This document shows positions 8,452 through 17,186 of a stretch of DNA of 64,000 nt, one piece after another; positions within the stretch are counted from its first letter, which is position 1; the number at the start of each line of letters is the position of its first letter. The stretch is from Pontibacter kalidii (lineage in GTDB: Bacteria; Bacteroidota; Bacteroidia; Cytophagales; Hymenobacteraceae). Made by a program: the position numbers and the translations under genes. The notes beneath the pieces were generated by a model that was not told the origin of the DNA, made no database searches, and saw only the letters and a program-made list of their open reading frames with translations. The stretch spans positions 3,288,501-3,352,500 of the forward strand of contig NZ_CP111079.1 in NCBI RefSeq assembly GCF_026278245.1, given 5' to 3'.

Positions 8452-9549
8452 ATGAACAACAAAGTATACTTTACCCCCGGCCCATCGGAGCTGTACCCTA
8501 CGGTGCCACAGCACATGCAGGAGGCGATGGCGCAGAAAATCGGTAGCATCTCGCACCGCAGCAAGCAATTCCAGGAGATCTACGCCAGTGCCGAAAGCGG
8601 CCTGCGCGAGCTGCTGCAGTTGCCGGATGAGTATGAGGTGTTTTTTGTATCGTCGGCCACCGAGATCTGGGAGCGGGCCATACAGAATAATGTGCAGCGG
8701 GAGAGCTTCCACCTGGTGAATGGCTCCTTCTCAAAACGATTTTACGAAACCGCAAAAGAACTGGGCCGTGAGGCACAACTGCATGAGGTGCCGTTCGGGC
8801 AGGGCTTTGATGTGGAAAGTATAAACGTGCCCGAGACGGCGGAATTGGTGGCGCTCATCCAAAACGAGACCAGCTCAGGTGCCTGCATGCCGGTAGAAGA
8901 CATCAACCGGTTCCGGGAGAAAGCTTCGGCTGATACGCTTATTTACGTGGATGCGGTATCCTCCCTTCCCTATCCCGCCTTCGATTATACGTTGGTAGAC
9001 TCGGTATACTTTTCGGTGCAGAAGTGTTTTGGCCTGCCCGCCGGCCTGGGCGTGTGGCTGGCCAACGACCGCTGCATGGCCAAAGCCCGCGAGTTGCAGG
9101 AGAGCGGCCTGTCTGTCGGCTCCTACCATACCTTGCCCGCACTCCTGGAGAAAGCCTTGTTGAGCCAAACGGTGGAGACACCAAATGTGCTGAACATCTA
9201 CCTGCTCGGTAAGGTACTGGAGGACATGAACCGCAAGGGTGTGGCCACCATCCGCCAGGAAACAGAGGCCAAGGCAGCCCAGATTTATACTTTCCTGGAA
9301 CAGAGCAAAGTCTTTTCACCAGCCGTGGAAAATCTGCAGCAACGCTCCAAAACCACCATCGTGGCCAACACCAGCATACCTGCTTCCGAGGTGAATAAGC
9401 ACTTAGCGAAGTATGATTTGCAGGTCGGCAGCGGCTACGGCAAGTATAAAGAGAGCCAGATCAGGATCGCCAACTTCCCGGCCCATAGCCCGGAGCAGGT
9501 GGCGAGGCTGCTGGAGAAACTGAAGGAGGTAGAAAAGTTAGGGAGTTAG
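8452..9549 (+). CDS. serC: Class V aminotransferase, probable phosphoserine aminotransferase
   Basis: This PLP enzyme would convert 3-phosphohydroxypyruvate plus glutamate to phosphoserine, the step between the two activities of the preceding fusion protein. The 365-residue product starts MNNKVYFTPGPSELYPTVPQ, typical of class V aminotransferases. The PLP lysine is K191 in SVQKCFGLPAGLG, and a D-A-V-S-S segment (about residue 164) provides the cofactor aspartate. I chose the ATG at 8452 because homologues begin right at this point; an in-frame start at 8437 would add five residues. The last codons (Leu-Gly-Ser-stop) lie in an 8-bp tandem repeat, so slippage there would alter the C-terminus. 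An alanine-glyoxylate-type aminotransferase is the alternative; the serBA neighbour favours SerC. Confidence 0.85.
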   Translation: MNNKVYFTPGPSELYPTVPQHMQEAMAQKIGSISHRSKQFQEIYASAESGLRELLQLPDEYEVFFVSSATEIWERAIQNNVQRESFHLVNGSFSKRFYETAKELGREAQLHEVPFGQGFDVESINVPETAELVALIQNETSSGACMPVEDINRFREKASADTLIYVDAVSSLPYPAFDYTLVDSVYFSVQKCFGLPAGLGVWLANDRCMAKARELQESGLSVGSYHTLPALLEKALLSQTVETPNVLNIYLLGKVLEDMNRKGVATIRQETEAKAAQIYTFLEQSKVFSPAVENLQQRSKTTIVANTSIPASEVNKHLAKYDLQVGSGYGKYKESQIRIANFPAHSPEQVARLLEKLKEVEKLGS

Positions 9550-9648
9550 GGAGTTAGGGAGTTAGGGAGTTAGGGAGTTAGAGAGTTGGGGAGTTGGGGA
9601 GTTGGGGAGTTGGGGAGTTGGGGAGTTGGGGAGTTGGGGAGTTGGGGA
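9537..9648. repeat. 8-bp tandem repeat, 14 copies, overlapping the serC stop codon
   Basis: There are fourteen contiguous 8-bp units: five GTTAGGGA, one GTTAGAGA, then eight GTTGGGGA, followed by a partial GTTA. The array starts inside the last codons of the aminotransferase gene and supplies its TAG stop (9547-9549). The two unit types are cleanly segregated, as expected of replication-slippage expansion from each side. Confidence 0.95.
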
Positions 9649-9661
9649 GTTAACTCTTCTG

Positions 9662-9719
9662 AAATATAAATGAGAGCGGCTGGCACTACTTATAGTGCCA
9701 GCCGCTCTCATTTATATTT
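9662..9719. terminator. 27-bp perfect palindromic hairpin after serC
   Basis: Arms 9662-9688 and 9693-9719 are exact reverse complements around a 4-nt loop. The core is GC-rich and the ends are AT-rich. It lies 112 nt after the stop codon and probably ends the serBA-serC transcript. Such a long perfect stem is unusual for a simple terminator. Confidence 0.75.
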
Positions 9720-10086
9720 TGTCGTTTCCCTGCCGCAAGTTTAGCATTAGCGTAACTGGTGGCTACGTATGGCAGCAGTTTTTAAACTGCTTTGCTTTGA
9801 AAAAGCAAGGAAGCCGAGGCGCTGGCTATACGTTATACTTTGATGACAGCCGAAGTATACATTGTTGTTGATAACACCGCCAATGGCGGAAAATTATATC
9901 CCAGCACTACCCATAACTACATCAGCCATACTTTATACTTTGGCAAAGTATAAAGTATGGCTATCCTGCTAAAATGTACTTCCAACCTCGCAGCAAGCTT
10001 AAAGCTTACATGAAGTATAACCTGGCACATTGGTGCTAAGCCTACAGCAGATCAGGATGAAGCAACTCCTAAACTCTCTAACTTTT
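9720..10086. other. intergenic region with AAGTATAA-built hairpin
   Basis: This 367-bp stretch holds no credible ORF. It contains four copies of the octamer AAGTATAA (on either strand). Two of them form a perfect 18-bp inverted repeat (9924-9941 with 9945-9962, loop GGC) that could terminate transcription from either side. Confidence 0.7.
9924..9962. repeat. Perfect 18-bp inverted repeat made of two opposed AAGTATAA words
   Basis: Arms 9924-9941 and 9945-9962 match exactly. Each arm carries the window-wide octamer and its partial extension (CATACTTTATACTTT). Confidence 0.9.
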
Positions 10087-10635
10087 CTAGCTGCCAAACG
10101 TTTGCCTAACCTCCTGTTTCACCAGGTTAATGGCCTGCGCGGTGGGGTCCTGCTCGTTTACCAGTACGGTTTCCAGCACACGCTTGGCCAGGTCGGTGCC
10201 ACGGGCGGCTTCGGGTAGTTCCTGGTAGGTTTTGTTGATGAGCTTCACCACATCCTCGCGGGCTTGGTTTACCTGCTGCCAAGCCTTCTCGCTCATATAC
10301 ACCTGCTGCGACATGTTATGGTTAAACTCATTCCTGATCTCAGAAAGCAGCAGGCGGTGGTACTCGGCCGCCGATTGCCCGGCCGGACTTACGCGCAGCA
10401 GCAGGTTGCTTGGCGTAATGCGCTCGAGCAGCAGCACTACGCGCTCATAAGCCTGCAACCGTATCGGGGTGATGATCTCGGAGTTCCGGCTATCCTTCTG
10501 CAGCGCGCGCTCTGCCCGCAGGCGGTCTTCGCGCTCGTAGTGCTTCTGCAGCAAGAAGTATAATCCTCCTACCAGCACGAGGGCAGGCAGGGCAAGTTTC
10601 ACCAATTCTATCAGTAAAGCGAAAAAGTTGACCAT
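10087..10635 (-). CDS. Membrane-anchored conserved Bacteroidota protein of unknown function
   Basis: The 182-residue product has one N-terminal transmembrane helix (about residues 8-30, LVKLALPALVLVGGLYFLL) followed by a charged, mostly helical cytoplasmic domain (EREDRLRAERALQKD and later helices). I recognise the layout as a small Bacteroidota-specific family (DUF7935-like, from memory), but no enzymatic motif is visible and I assign no function. It is transcribed alone, divergent from the Fe-S gene, and reads toward the hairpins at 9662-9962. Confidence 0.85.
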   Translation of the reverse strand: MVNFFALLIELVKLALPALVLVGGLYFLLQKHYEREDRLRAERALQKDSRNSEIITPIRLQAYERVVLLLERITPSNLLLRVSPAGQSAAEYHRLLLSEIRNEFNHNMSQQVYMSEKAWQQVNQAREDVVKLINKTYQELPEAARGTDLAKRVLETVLVNEQDPTAQAINLVKQEVRQTFGS

Positions 10636-10759
10636 GTTCTCTGTTTTTGAAGGTATAAATATCGCAAAAAATTAATTCTGCGGGCATGAATCATTTCATG
10701 GCTTTGCCTGTTTACTAAGTACAATGTAGCGCCGGCAAGCATTTTTATAGAATATTGCG

Positions 10760-10767
10760 TAAGTTTG
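10760..10767 (+). promoter_or_regulatory. -7 promoter box TAAGTTTG of iscA-type gene
   Basis: TAAGTTTG is an exact match to TAnnTTTG, 26 nt before the ATG at 10794. It lies within the 5' extension of the longer reading frame and so supports the shorter start. Confidence 0.6.
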
Positions 10768-10793
10768 TGGCTACAAATAAAGACATTCATACT

Positions 10794-11141
10794 ATGGCAA
10801 CAGAAACTAAAACTGCACCTATAACCCTGACAGAAAAAGCCTTGCAAGAGGTTAAAAATATATTGAAGGAGAAGAACGTACCAGCTGAGTATGGCCTGCG
10901 CATAGGTGTGCAGGGCGGTGGCTGCTCTGGGCTTTCGTACCTGCTGGGCTTCGACAAGCCGAAAGATTCTGATGAGACGTTTGAGCTGGACGGCGTAACG
11001 CTGATCATGGACAAGAAGCACGGCATGTACGTAATGGGCATGGAGGTTGATTTCCAGGATGGCCTGAACGCCCGTGGCTTTACCTTCAACAACCCACAGG
11101 CTAGCAGCACTTGCGGCTGCGGAAGCTCTTTCTCCGCTTAA
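10794..11141 (+). CDS. A-type iron-sulfur cluster carrier (IscA/SufA/ErpA family)
   Basis: This 115-residue protein carries Fe-S clusters from the assembly scaffold to apo-enzymes. The three conserved cysteines are present: C44 in GGGCSGLSY and C107/C109 in the C-terminal STCGCGSSF. Length matches the family. I use the ATG at 10794 because homologues start close to it and a -7 box lies in the would-be extension. The gene stands alone with its own promoter box and terminator, away from a suf or isc cluster, as stand-alone ErpA-like carriers often are; the subfamily cannot be fixed from sequence alone. Confidence 0.94.
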   Translation: MATETKTAPITLTEKALQEVKNILKEKNVPAEYGLRIGVQGGGCSGLSYLLGFDKPKDSDETFELDGVTLIMDKKHGMYVMGMEVDFQDGLNARGFTFNNPQASSTCGCGSSFSA

Positions 11142-11170
11142 TTAAGAAAACCTTCTTTCTCTTAGATAGA

Positions 11171-11199
11171 CAAAGCCCGGCCTCACCTGCCGGGCTTTG
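11171..11199 (+). terminator. Rho-independent terminator after iscA-type gene
   Basis: A perfect 10-bp stem CAAAGCCCGG / CCGGGCTTTG has a 9-nt loop. The following T run is short. Confidence 0.75.
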
Positions 11200-11209
11200 T
11201 TATTGTAGG

Positions 11210-11830
11210 CTATAGTAGAACTTCGGCTTCTGCTGGCGCGCGTTTACAACTCGTGTCCTGCTATGGTGTCGGGTCTCTGACTCGACTGACTTGCAGAGCC
11301 ATAGTTTTATACTTGCCAGTTTATACTTCATAGCTCCTGCTGGCGCAAGCGTCCGCTTGTGCCTCTATTAGCCGCTGCTTCCTACAACCTGAACCAAGCT
11401 ATACTTAGTAGCCGCCGCTGATCCACGGCTTTACAACCTGCTCATTTCATTTATACTTTCTGCTCTCAAGCCCGAGAGGGCTCGTCCTTTGGCATCGCGC
11501 GGTGTACATTTCCTTTGCTTGACCTGCGGTCTCTGCAATTTCGCTAAAGCGAAACCGGAAATCTACAAGGCGCTCAACCCAAGGACTGGGTATCATTTCG
11601 ATAGCCGCCGCTGACGGAGCTTGAACCAAGTCCCCCTTTGAAGGGGGTAGGGGGATGATGACCGACTGCTGATTCCCCTCCTGGGAGGGGCCAGGGGTGG
11701 GTTTATACTTGTAGGGACAGGTCGCAACCTGTCCGCGCGATACTAGCTACAATGAAACTTATACTTCAGCAGCAGCAACTACACAGCTCCCTCTCCTGTA
11801 TTTAGGAGAGGGTTGGGGAGAGGTGAAAAG
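11210..11830. repeat. Intergenic mosaic repeat A (inverted homologue at 23.0-23.7 kb)
   Basis: There is no gene in this 0.6-kb spacer. It is a series of short palindromic modules. P1 (11261-11304) carries GTCGGGT. P2 (11342-11363) is GGCGCAAGCGTCCGCTTGTGCC in form. A unit at about 11380-11460 precedes P3 (11567-11738), which runs from GGCGCTCAACCCAAGGACTG through CCCCCTTTGAAGGGGG and CCCCTCCTGGGAGGGG to GGGACAGGTCGCAACCTGTCC. P4 (11788-11827) contains CCCTCTCCTGTA. Every module recurs in inverted orientation in the second region. Five AAGTATAA words lie between the modules. Confidence 0.85.
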
Positions 11831-11858
11831 GGCAGGCAACCTTATATAACTCTTTAAC

Positions 11859-12740
11859 TCAAAACGTTCTCGTCATACTTTCCGGCACCACAAGTATAAA
11901 GTCAGCCTTGTTTTTATGCTCATCGGATAGGTCCTCCAGGTTGGTCTGAAGCACGGTGGTGATGGTGCGGGTTTTTACCTGTGGCCGGAGCTGCCTGAGG
12001 TACCAGCCAATGCCCTCAAAGTTATCGGAGTGGTAAGCGCCGTTGAGGTGCAGCACCTGCCTCCCCTGCTCTACCTGCCCAAGTATAAAATGCGCCATGG
12101 TGGCATCCTTCAGCGCCTGCGCCTGCACAATGTTTATACTTTTGGTGTTGCCGTGCGTGTTGCCGCCGAACATTGCCATCATCCCCTTATACCCCGGAAG
12201 CTCCATATCCAGCGCAATCGGCAGCGGGGCAATATACTTCCTGGCCTCCTGTGAGATGCCTTCTAACGCGGCCAGGCTACCACCGGAAACCATGGCTGCG
12301 TAGCGGCGCGGCACGTTGGTGGCGATAAAGGGGATGCGCTGCTCTTTGGCCAGGCGCACCACCGGCCTGTAGTCGGTGGCGTAGTTTGGCCACGGCCTTG
12401 CCTCCTGCTCAAAGTTCTTTTCCGGCGCCTGCCCCGCCAGGTACTCATCCAGCACCAACTGCACATCGGCCTCAAACATCTCAGCGCCAATAGCGAATTT
12501 CTGAGGGCGCTCCCGGTGCAAGTCTTTGGCCACCTCCAGCTGCAGCCAATGCGCGATCGGGTCGTTGTGCTGCTCGCCAAAAAGTATAACCTCCGCCTCC
12601 TGCAGTTCCTTCAGCATTTTGCCGTAGTGTATACTTTTACCCTCCGCCGTGAACAGGCGGTAAGCAGGCTTATCCTTTTTCTGCGCCATGGCTACTGTGG
12701 TTATCGCTATCAAAAGAAGTGTCAGGAATTTATACTTCAT
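11859..12740 (-). CDS. ChaN-family secreted protein (PF04187-like)
   Basis: The product has 293 residues with a signal peptide MKYKFLTLLLIAITTVAMAQ, probably cleaved after AMA. It contains the ChaN core: VILFGEQHNDPIAHWLQLEV near residue 50 with the GE-H-D-H pattern, a conserved GAEMFEADVQ, and a distal LHLNGAYHSDNF with the second His cluster. Some ChaN proteins bind haem and are tied to iron uptake in other bacteria; that role here is family knowledge, not evidence in this sequence. Unlike the named lipoprotein members, it has no lipobox cysteine, so it is probably periplasmic or secreted. It is flanked by the mosaic repeat downstream. Confidence 0.85.
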   Translation of the reverse strand: MKYKFLTLLLIAITTVAMAQKKDKPAYRLFTAEGKSIHYGKMLKELQEAEVILFGEQHNDPIAHWLQLEVAKDLHRERPQKFAIGAEMFEADVQLVLDEYLAGQAPEKNFEQEARPWPNYATDYRPVVRLAKEQRIPFIATNVPRRYAAMVSGGSLAALEGISQEARKYIAPLPIALDMELPGYKGMMAMFGGNTHGNTKSINIVQAQALKDATMAHFILGQVEQGRQVLHLNGAYHSDNFEGIGWYLRQLRPQVKTRTITTVLQTNLEDLSDEHKNKADFILVVPESMTRTF

Positions 12741-12774
12741 TGCCTTATAAATCTGATTTTATACTTCAAGATAA

Positions 12775-12806
12775 TAAAAATAGCCGGCACCTGAGGCACC
12801 GGCTAT
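12775..12806 (-). terminator. Terminator downstream of the lipoprotein gene
   Basis: On the minus strand an ATAGCCGG / CCGGCTAT stem is followed by TTTTTAT. It ends the 12844-13509 gene before chaN. Confidence 0.75.
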
Positions 12807-12843
12807 CGCTATACTTTATACTTAGTCTCTTAGATCAAAGCTA

Positions 12844-13509
12844 TTATTCGAAGTTAATCCGTACTTCTGGCAACTCCTCCTTAGGGTCGAAAATGACACC
12901 CGCTTCAGCTGCATATTCTTCTATGGTTGTTGTAAAACCAACTGCCTTTCTACGCCTATTCACGTTTTCTACATCGTCAATCGGCCAGATAGCATGCCTT
13001 GCATCCTCTCGTATAAAATTGACTGCCTGTGTGCCGTATAGCTGCTTTTCACCTTTCCACATCAGCAACCTGTCACGCATTTTAGCGGCATCTGTACCGC
13101 TTGCCTCCCCCTGCTTGGCCATCTCCTCCATCTGTGGCAGGTACTTCTCTATTGTCGCTGTGTTGGAGTGCTGCACCACATAAAAAACTGCATCAGCCGC
13201 TTTCTCTCCTATTCTGCTCTTTGGCAACCACCCATACTTCTCAAGTATAGGCAATACCTTCGTCTGATTAGTAGAGTCTATTTGCCGCATTTTATGGATA
13301 TAGGCCCTTTGGGCACTAGGGTCAGCATTGATAGAATCCCAATCCACATCTCGCACCCCTTGGTCATGATCGTATATCTCCTCCAACTCCTGTTGCAGCA
13401 ACGTATAATCCGGTTGCTCTTCTTTAACAGTTGAGGCAGCATTGTTATCTGCCTTATTCTGGCATCCAGCCAGGAGCAGCAGAAGGATAACCGGTACGAT
13501 CGTTTTCAT
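12844..13509 (-). CDS. Lipoprotein of unknown function (DUF6624-like)
   Basis: This 221-residue protein has a clear lipoprotein signal, MKTIVPVILLLLLAGC, with the lipobox cysteine at residue 16. The mature part is helical and acidic, with the pattern DQGVRDVDW followed by Lys/Gln-rich helices and a segment FYVVQHSNTATIEKYLPQM. From memory this resembles DUF6624 proteins of Bacteroidota, whose function is unknown. I place the start at 13509 because the signal peptide begins there; the ATG 10 codons upstream would put polar residues before it. It is monocistronic. Confidence 0.8.
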   Translation of the reverse strand: MKTIVPVILLLLLAGCQNKADNNAASTVKEEQPDYTLLQQELEEIYDHDQGVRDVDWDSINADPSAQRAYIHKMRQIDSTNQTKVLPILEKYGWLPKSRIGEKAADAVFYVVQHSNTATIEKYLPQMEEMAKQGEASGTDAAKMRDRLLMWKGEKQLYGTQAVNFIREDARHAIWPIDDVENVNRRRKAVGFTTTIEEYAAEAGVIFDPKEELPEVRINFE

Positions 13510-13579
13510 ACGCTGTTTAAATTGGGAAGCAATTACCAAAAGTCTTGTGTCTTATGTCCTGATACTTGTGTCGGAGGAT

Positions 13580-14938
13580 TTACACCCTATAAAACAGCCA
13601 TTTCGACAGCTCCTTGTAGTTTACTTTTTTGCCATACATCAGGATGCCCACGCGGTAGATGCGGCTGGCGATCCAGGTGGTGAACACGAACCCGGCCACC
13701 AGCAGGCCCATTGAGAGCAGCAGCTCCCAGGCAGGCACGCCAAAGGGTACACGCACCATCATCACGATCGGCGAGGTGAGCGGGATCATGGACATCCAGA
13801 AAGCCACTGGCCCGTCCGGGTTTTTGAGCACGATGGAGTACGACATGATGAAGGCAATGACCAGCGGAATAGTGATCGGCATCATGAATTGCTGCGTGTC
13901 CGTCTCGTTATCCACAGCGGCGCCAATGGCCCCGAACAAGGAGCCGTAGAGCAGGTAGCCACCCAGGAAGTAGAACAGGAAGCATCCGAAAATAAGCGCC
14001 ACCGGGAGGTTGGCAAAGCTGGATTTGATGTCGCTGAAGGTGCTGGCAAACTCATCCTGGCCCTGCGGGTTCTCCATAGCGGTAGGGTCTTGAGCTGTTA
14101 CCTCCCCACCCTGCGCGGCCATCTGCCCTGCCGCATACTGCGCCGCCGGTGATGGCGCGGCATCCACGCCAAAGGCAGCCGAAACGGCCGTTACCGCTAT
14201 AAACGAAAGGACGATCCAGAGCAGGAACTGCGTCAGGCCCACGGCGGCTATCCCAACGATCTTGCCCATCATCAGCTGAAACGGCTTCACCGAGGAGATC
14301 ATCACCTCCACGATGCGACTGGTCTTCTCCTCTATCACCCCGCGCATGATCTGCACGCCGTACAGGAAAATAAAGAAGTAAATGATCACAGCGCCAACCA
14401 CGCCGGCAATAGAGGTAATGATGGCGTTGTTGTCTTTTTCGCCCTGCGCGCTCAGGTTAACTGCCGTGAGCTTTACGTCGGCTTTTATCTTATCCAGTGT
14501 CTCGCGGTCGAGGCCGGAGGCGAGGTAGCGCTGGTTCTCAATCTCCTTCTCCAGCATGTTCTCCAGGCGCACCTGCGTTTGTATGCTGATGTTCTTCTTG
14601 CCGTACACCACAAACCCCTTGGGGTCTTCTATGGTCATCTCCGGGACGTAAAGCAGCGCCGTGTTGTCTGTTTCCTGGTATAGCAGCTTGGCCTGGTCCA
14701 GCGATCCGGCCAACGGAATAAAGGTGATGTCCTCCTTATTCTCCAGCTTGCCCTGGAAAAGGCCGCTCTCGTCCAGCACCATCACCGTCTCCGCCTCATC
14801 CGACATACCAATGAGCAGGCCCGGCAAAATCATGAAGGTGGCCAGCAGCAGCGGCGTGAGCAACGTCATGATGATAAAGCTCTTTTTGCGCACGCGCGTC
14901 AGGTACTCGCGTTGTATGATCAGCCAGATTTTATGCAT
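13580..14938 (-). CDS. ABC-2 type transporter permease (NatB-like)
   Basis: This 452-residue membrane protein starts MHKIWLIIQREYLTRVRKKS, a typical amphipathic ABC-2 N-terminus, then one transmembrane helix (about 22-45), a large extracytoplasmic domain (about 50-175), and a C-terminal bundle of five helices. The extracytoplasmic loop and the Ala/Gln-rich insert (about 255-300) are typical of NatB-like exporters. It overlaps the ATPase gene by 8 nt and is its obvious partner. NatAB of Bacillus extrudes Na+; many homologues export unknown substrates, so the substrate is open. Confidence 0.93.
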   Translation of the reverse strand: MHKIWLIIQREYLTRVRKKSFIIMTLLTPLLLATFMILPGLLIGMSDEAETVMVLDESGLFQGKLENKEDITFIPLAGSLDQAKLLYQETDNTALLYVPEMTIEDPKGFVVYGKKNISIQTQVRLENMLEKEIENQRYLASGLDRETLDKIKADVKLTAVNLSAQGEKDNNAIITSIAGVVGAVIIYFFIFLYGVQIMRGVIEEKTSRIVEVMISSVKPFQLMMGKIVGIAAVGLTQFLLWIVLSFIAVTAVSAAFGVDAAPSPAAQYAAGQMAAQGGEVTAQDPTAMENPQGQDEFASTFSDIKSSFANLPVALIFGCFLFYFLGGYLLYGSLFGAIGAAVDNETDTQQFMMPITIPLVIAFIMSYSIVLKNPDGPVAFWMSMIPLTSPIVMMVRVPFGVPAWELLLSMGLLVAGFVFTTWIASRIYRVGILMYGKKVNYKELSKWLFYRV

Positions 14939-15842
14939 GGTGGGTTTCCTTTACTTTTCGGATGAAGATTTCGTTTATACTTGGCACCAGCTCCACAAAG
15001 GAGTGCACCTCCACGCGCTGGATCAGGTAGCGCAGCAAGTCGTTGGGCGAAGTGTCGTTCAGCAGCCTCACGTTGGCCCTGAAAATGCCGTGGTTGTCGT
15101 GCTGCTCGAGCACCTCAAAATCAGGCGAGGTGATCATCAGGTGGCCGTTGCCTATAATTTGGTAGGTGTCGGTTTTATAGGCATCCTTTATCTCCTTCAC
15201 GGGCCCGTCCAGCACTTTCTGTGCCCGGTTGATCAGGGCAATGTTATCGCAGAGCTCCTCCACCGACTCCATGCGGTGCGTGGAGAAAATGATCGTGGCG
15301 CCACGCTCGCGAAGGCTCAGGATCTCGTCTTTTATCAGGTTGGCGTTGATGGGGTCGAAGCCGGAGAAAGGCTCGTCGAGGATGATCAGCGAAGGCTCGT
15401 GCAGCACCGTAGCGATAAACTGCACCTTCTGCTGCATCCCCTTGGAGAGGTCCTCAATGTGCTTGCCCAGCCACTCGCGTATCTCAAAACGGTCTACCCA
15501 GGCTTTGATGCGGGCGGTTGCCTCCTCTTTGCTCAGTCCTTTGAGTTGGGCCAGGTACAGCAGCTGCTCCCCCACCTTCATCTTCTTATACAGGCCGCGC
15601 TCCTCGGGCAGGTAGCCCATATCCTTGATGTGATTGGGTTTCAGGCGCTCGCCTTTAAAGTATATTTTGCCGCTGTCGGCGCCCGTAATCTGGGTAATGA
15701 TGCGAATGAGCGATGTTTTGCCCGCACCGTTGGGACCAAGCAAGCCGAAAATGCAGCCCTGCGGAATTTCGAAGCTCACGTTGTCGAGGGCAGTGTGGTT
15801 GGCGTAGGTTTTAGTCACGCCATCAATCTTCAGAATACTCAA
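14931..15842 (-). CDS. ABC transporter ATP-binding protein (NatA-like)
   Basis: This 303-residue ATPase has Walker A GPNGAGKTS (about 36-44), a Q-loop, the signature LSKGMQQK, Walker B SLIILDEPFSGFDP and the switch H in FSTHRM. A C-terminal extension of about 80 residues after the nucleotide-binding domain is common in NatA/CcmA-type exporters. It is the first gene of a two-gene operon with the permease, preceded by a -7 box at 15865-15872. Confidence 0.95.
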   Translation of the reverse strand: MSILKIDGVTKTYANHTALDNVSFEIPQGCIFGLLGPNGAGKTSLIRIITQITGADSGKIYFKGERLKPNHIKDMGYLPEERGLYKKMKVGEQLLYLAQLKGLSKEEATARIKAWVDRFEIREWLGKHIEDLSKGMQQKVQFIATVLHEPSLIILDEPFSGFDPINANLIKDEILSLRERGATIIFSTHRMESVEELCDNIALINRAQKVLDGPVKEIKDAYKTDTYQIIGNGHLMITSPDFEVLEQHDNHGIFRANVRLLNDTSPNDLLRYLIQRVEVHSFVELVPSINEIFIRKVKETHHA

Positions 15843-15864
15843 GGGTGTTTGGATTTAGTTTATT

Positions 15865-15872
15865 CAAATATA
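15865..15872 (-). promoter_or_regulatory. -7 promoter box TATATTTG for the ABC exporter operon
   Basis: On the minus strand TATATTTG fits TAnnTTTG exactly and lies 22 nt before the ATG at 15842. Confidence 0.55.
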
Positions 15873-15970
15873 ACTATAAAGCTGTAGAATATAGCTGATA
15901 CACGATGCTTAATCGACAAAGCAACGTATAAAACGGACCAAACCACGGCTATACCTGATGGAGAAAGTAT

Positions 15971-16016
15971 AAAAAAGTAAAAAGCCCGGCTTCCTGTGTA
16001 TACGGAAAGCCGGGCT
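15971..16016 (-). terminator. Rho-independent terminator after dnaJ
   Basis: On the minus strand the stem AGCCCGGCTTTCC / GGAAGCCGGGCT is followed by a T-rich run. Confidence 0.85.
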
Positions 16017-16040
16017 AAAACTATAGGTCAGGAAGATCTT

Positions 16041-17183
16041 TTACTGGAAGTAATCCTTCACTTTCTCAAAGAATCCCTTTTCGTTCTTGCCTGGGTTAGG
16101 CGTAAAGTTGCTGGAGTAACGCAGGCCTTCCAGCACCGCTTTCTCATCGCTGCTCAGGCTCTTCGGTGTCCACACGTTCACGTGGATCAGCTGGTCGCCT
16201 TTGCCGTAGCCGTTGATATCCTGTATGCCTTTGCCGCGCAGTCTGAAGATCTCGCCACTTTGCGTACCCGGCTTAATGCTGATCTTCACTTTACCCGAGA
16301 TGGTTGGCACCTCTACCTCAGCACCCAGGGCAGCATCTACAAAGCTAATGTATTGCTCAAAAATCACGTTGTTGCCTTCGCGCTTCAGGGTTGGGTGCGG
16401 CTCCTCCTCAATCTGGATCAGCAAATCACCCGGCACGCCACCGCGCTCCGGCACGTTGCCCTTGCCGCTCATGCTCAGCTGCATGCTGTCCATGACGCCA
16501 CCCGGCACATTGATCGTGATCACTTCCTCCTGCAACTCTCTGCCGCTTCCGTGGCAGGTGTTACAATTATTAGTCACGATGCGGCCTTCGCCGTTACAGG
16601 TAGGGCAGGTTGCCGTAGACACCATCTGTCCCAGCATGGTATTTACCACCTTACGTACCTGTCCGGAGCCCTGGCACGTGCCGCAGGTTTGCATGTCGGT
16701 GCCGTTCTTGGCGCCGTTGCCCCCGCAGGTAGCACAGGCTACGTAACGCTTCACTTTGATCTTTTTCTCTACGCCGTTGGCTATCTCCTCCAGAGTGAGC
16801 TTGAGCTTGATGCGCAGGTTGGATCCTTTGCGCTGGCGGCGTCCGCCGCCTGAGCGACCGGAACCTCCGAAGAAGCTCTCGAAGCCACCGCCGCCGAATA
16901 TGTCGCCGAACTGCGAGAAGATATCATCCATGTTCATGCCACCGCCGCCAAAGCCGCCGTTCATGCCCTGGTGGCCGAACTGGTCGTAGCGCTGGCGCTT
17001 CTGCTGATCGCTCAGCACCTCGTAAGCCTCTGCCGCCTCCTTAAACTTGTCTTCGGCGGTGGGGTCGTCGGGGTTTTTATCGGGGTGGAATTTGATGGCG
17101 ATTTTGCGGTAAGCCTTCTTTATCTCCTCCTGCGTGGCGCCTTTGCTTACCCCCAAAACCTCATAATAATCTCTCTTAGCCAT
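16041..17183 (-). CDS. dnaJ: Molecular chaperone DnaJ (Hsp40)
   Basis: DnaJ delivers substrates to DnaK and stimulates its ATPase. The 380-residue product has the complete type I layout: J domain with H33-P-D35, a Gly/Phe-rich linker (about 75-110), a zinc-binding region with four CxxCxGxG repeats ([32 protein letters not shown]; about 150-215), and the C-terminal substrate-binding domain. It lies 3 nt after grpE, so the two are cotranscribed; dnaK is not in the window. Confidence 0.98.
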   Translation of the reverse strand: MAKRDYYEVLGVSKGATQEEIKKAYRKIAIKFHPDKNPDDPTAEDKFKEAAEAYEVLSDQQKRQRYDQFGHQGMNGGFGGGGMNMDDIFSQFGDIFGGGGFESFFGGSGRSGGGRRQRKGSNLRIKLKLTLEEIANGVEKKIKVKRYVACATCGGNGAKNGTDMQTCGTCQGSGQVRKVVNTMLGQMVSTATCPTCNGEGRIVTNNCNTCHGSGRELQEEVITINVPGGVMDSMQLSMSGKGNVPERGGVPGDLLIQIEEEPHPTLKREGNNVIFEQYISFVDAALGAEVEVPTISGKVKISIKPGTQSGEIFRLRGKGIQDINGYGKGDQLIHVNVWTPKSLSSDEKAVLEGLRYSSNFTPNPGKNEKGFFEKVKDYFQ

Positions 17184-17186
17184 GGC

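Noticed and set aside
9537..9648. Possible CRISPR or phage array
   Set aside because: Units are 8 bp and contiguous with no spacers, so it is a simple tandem repeat.
11859..12740. Lipoprotein label for the ChaN homologue
   Set aside because: The signal peptide has no lipobox cysteine.
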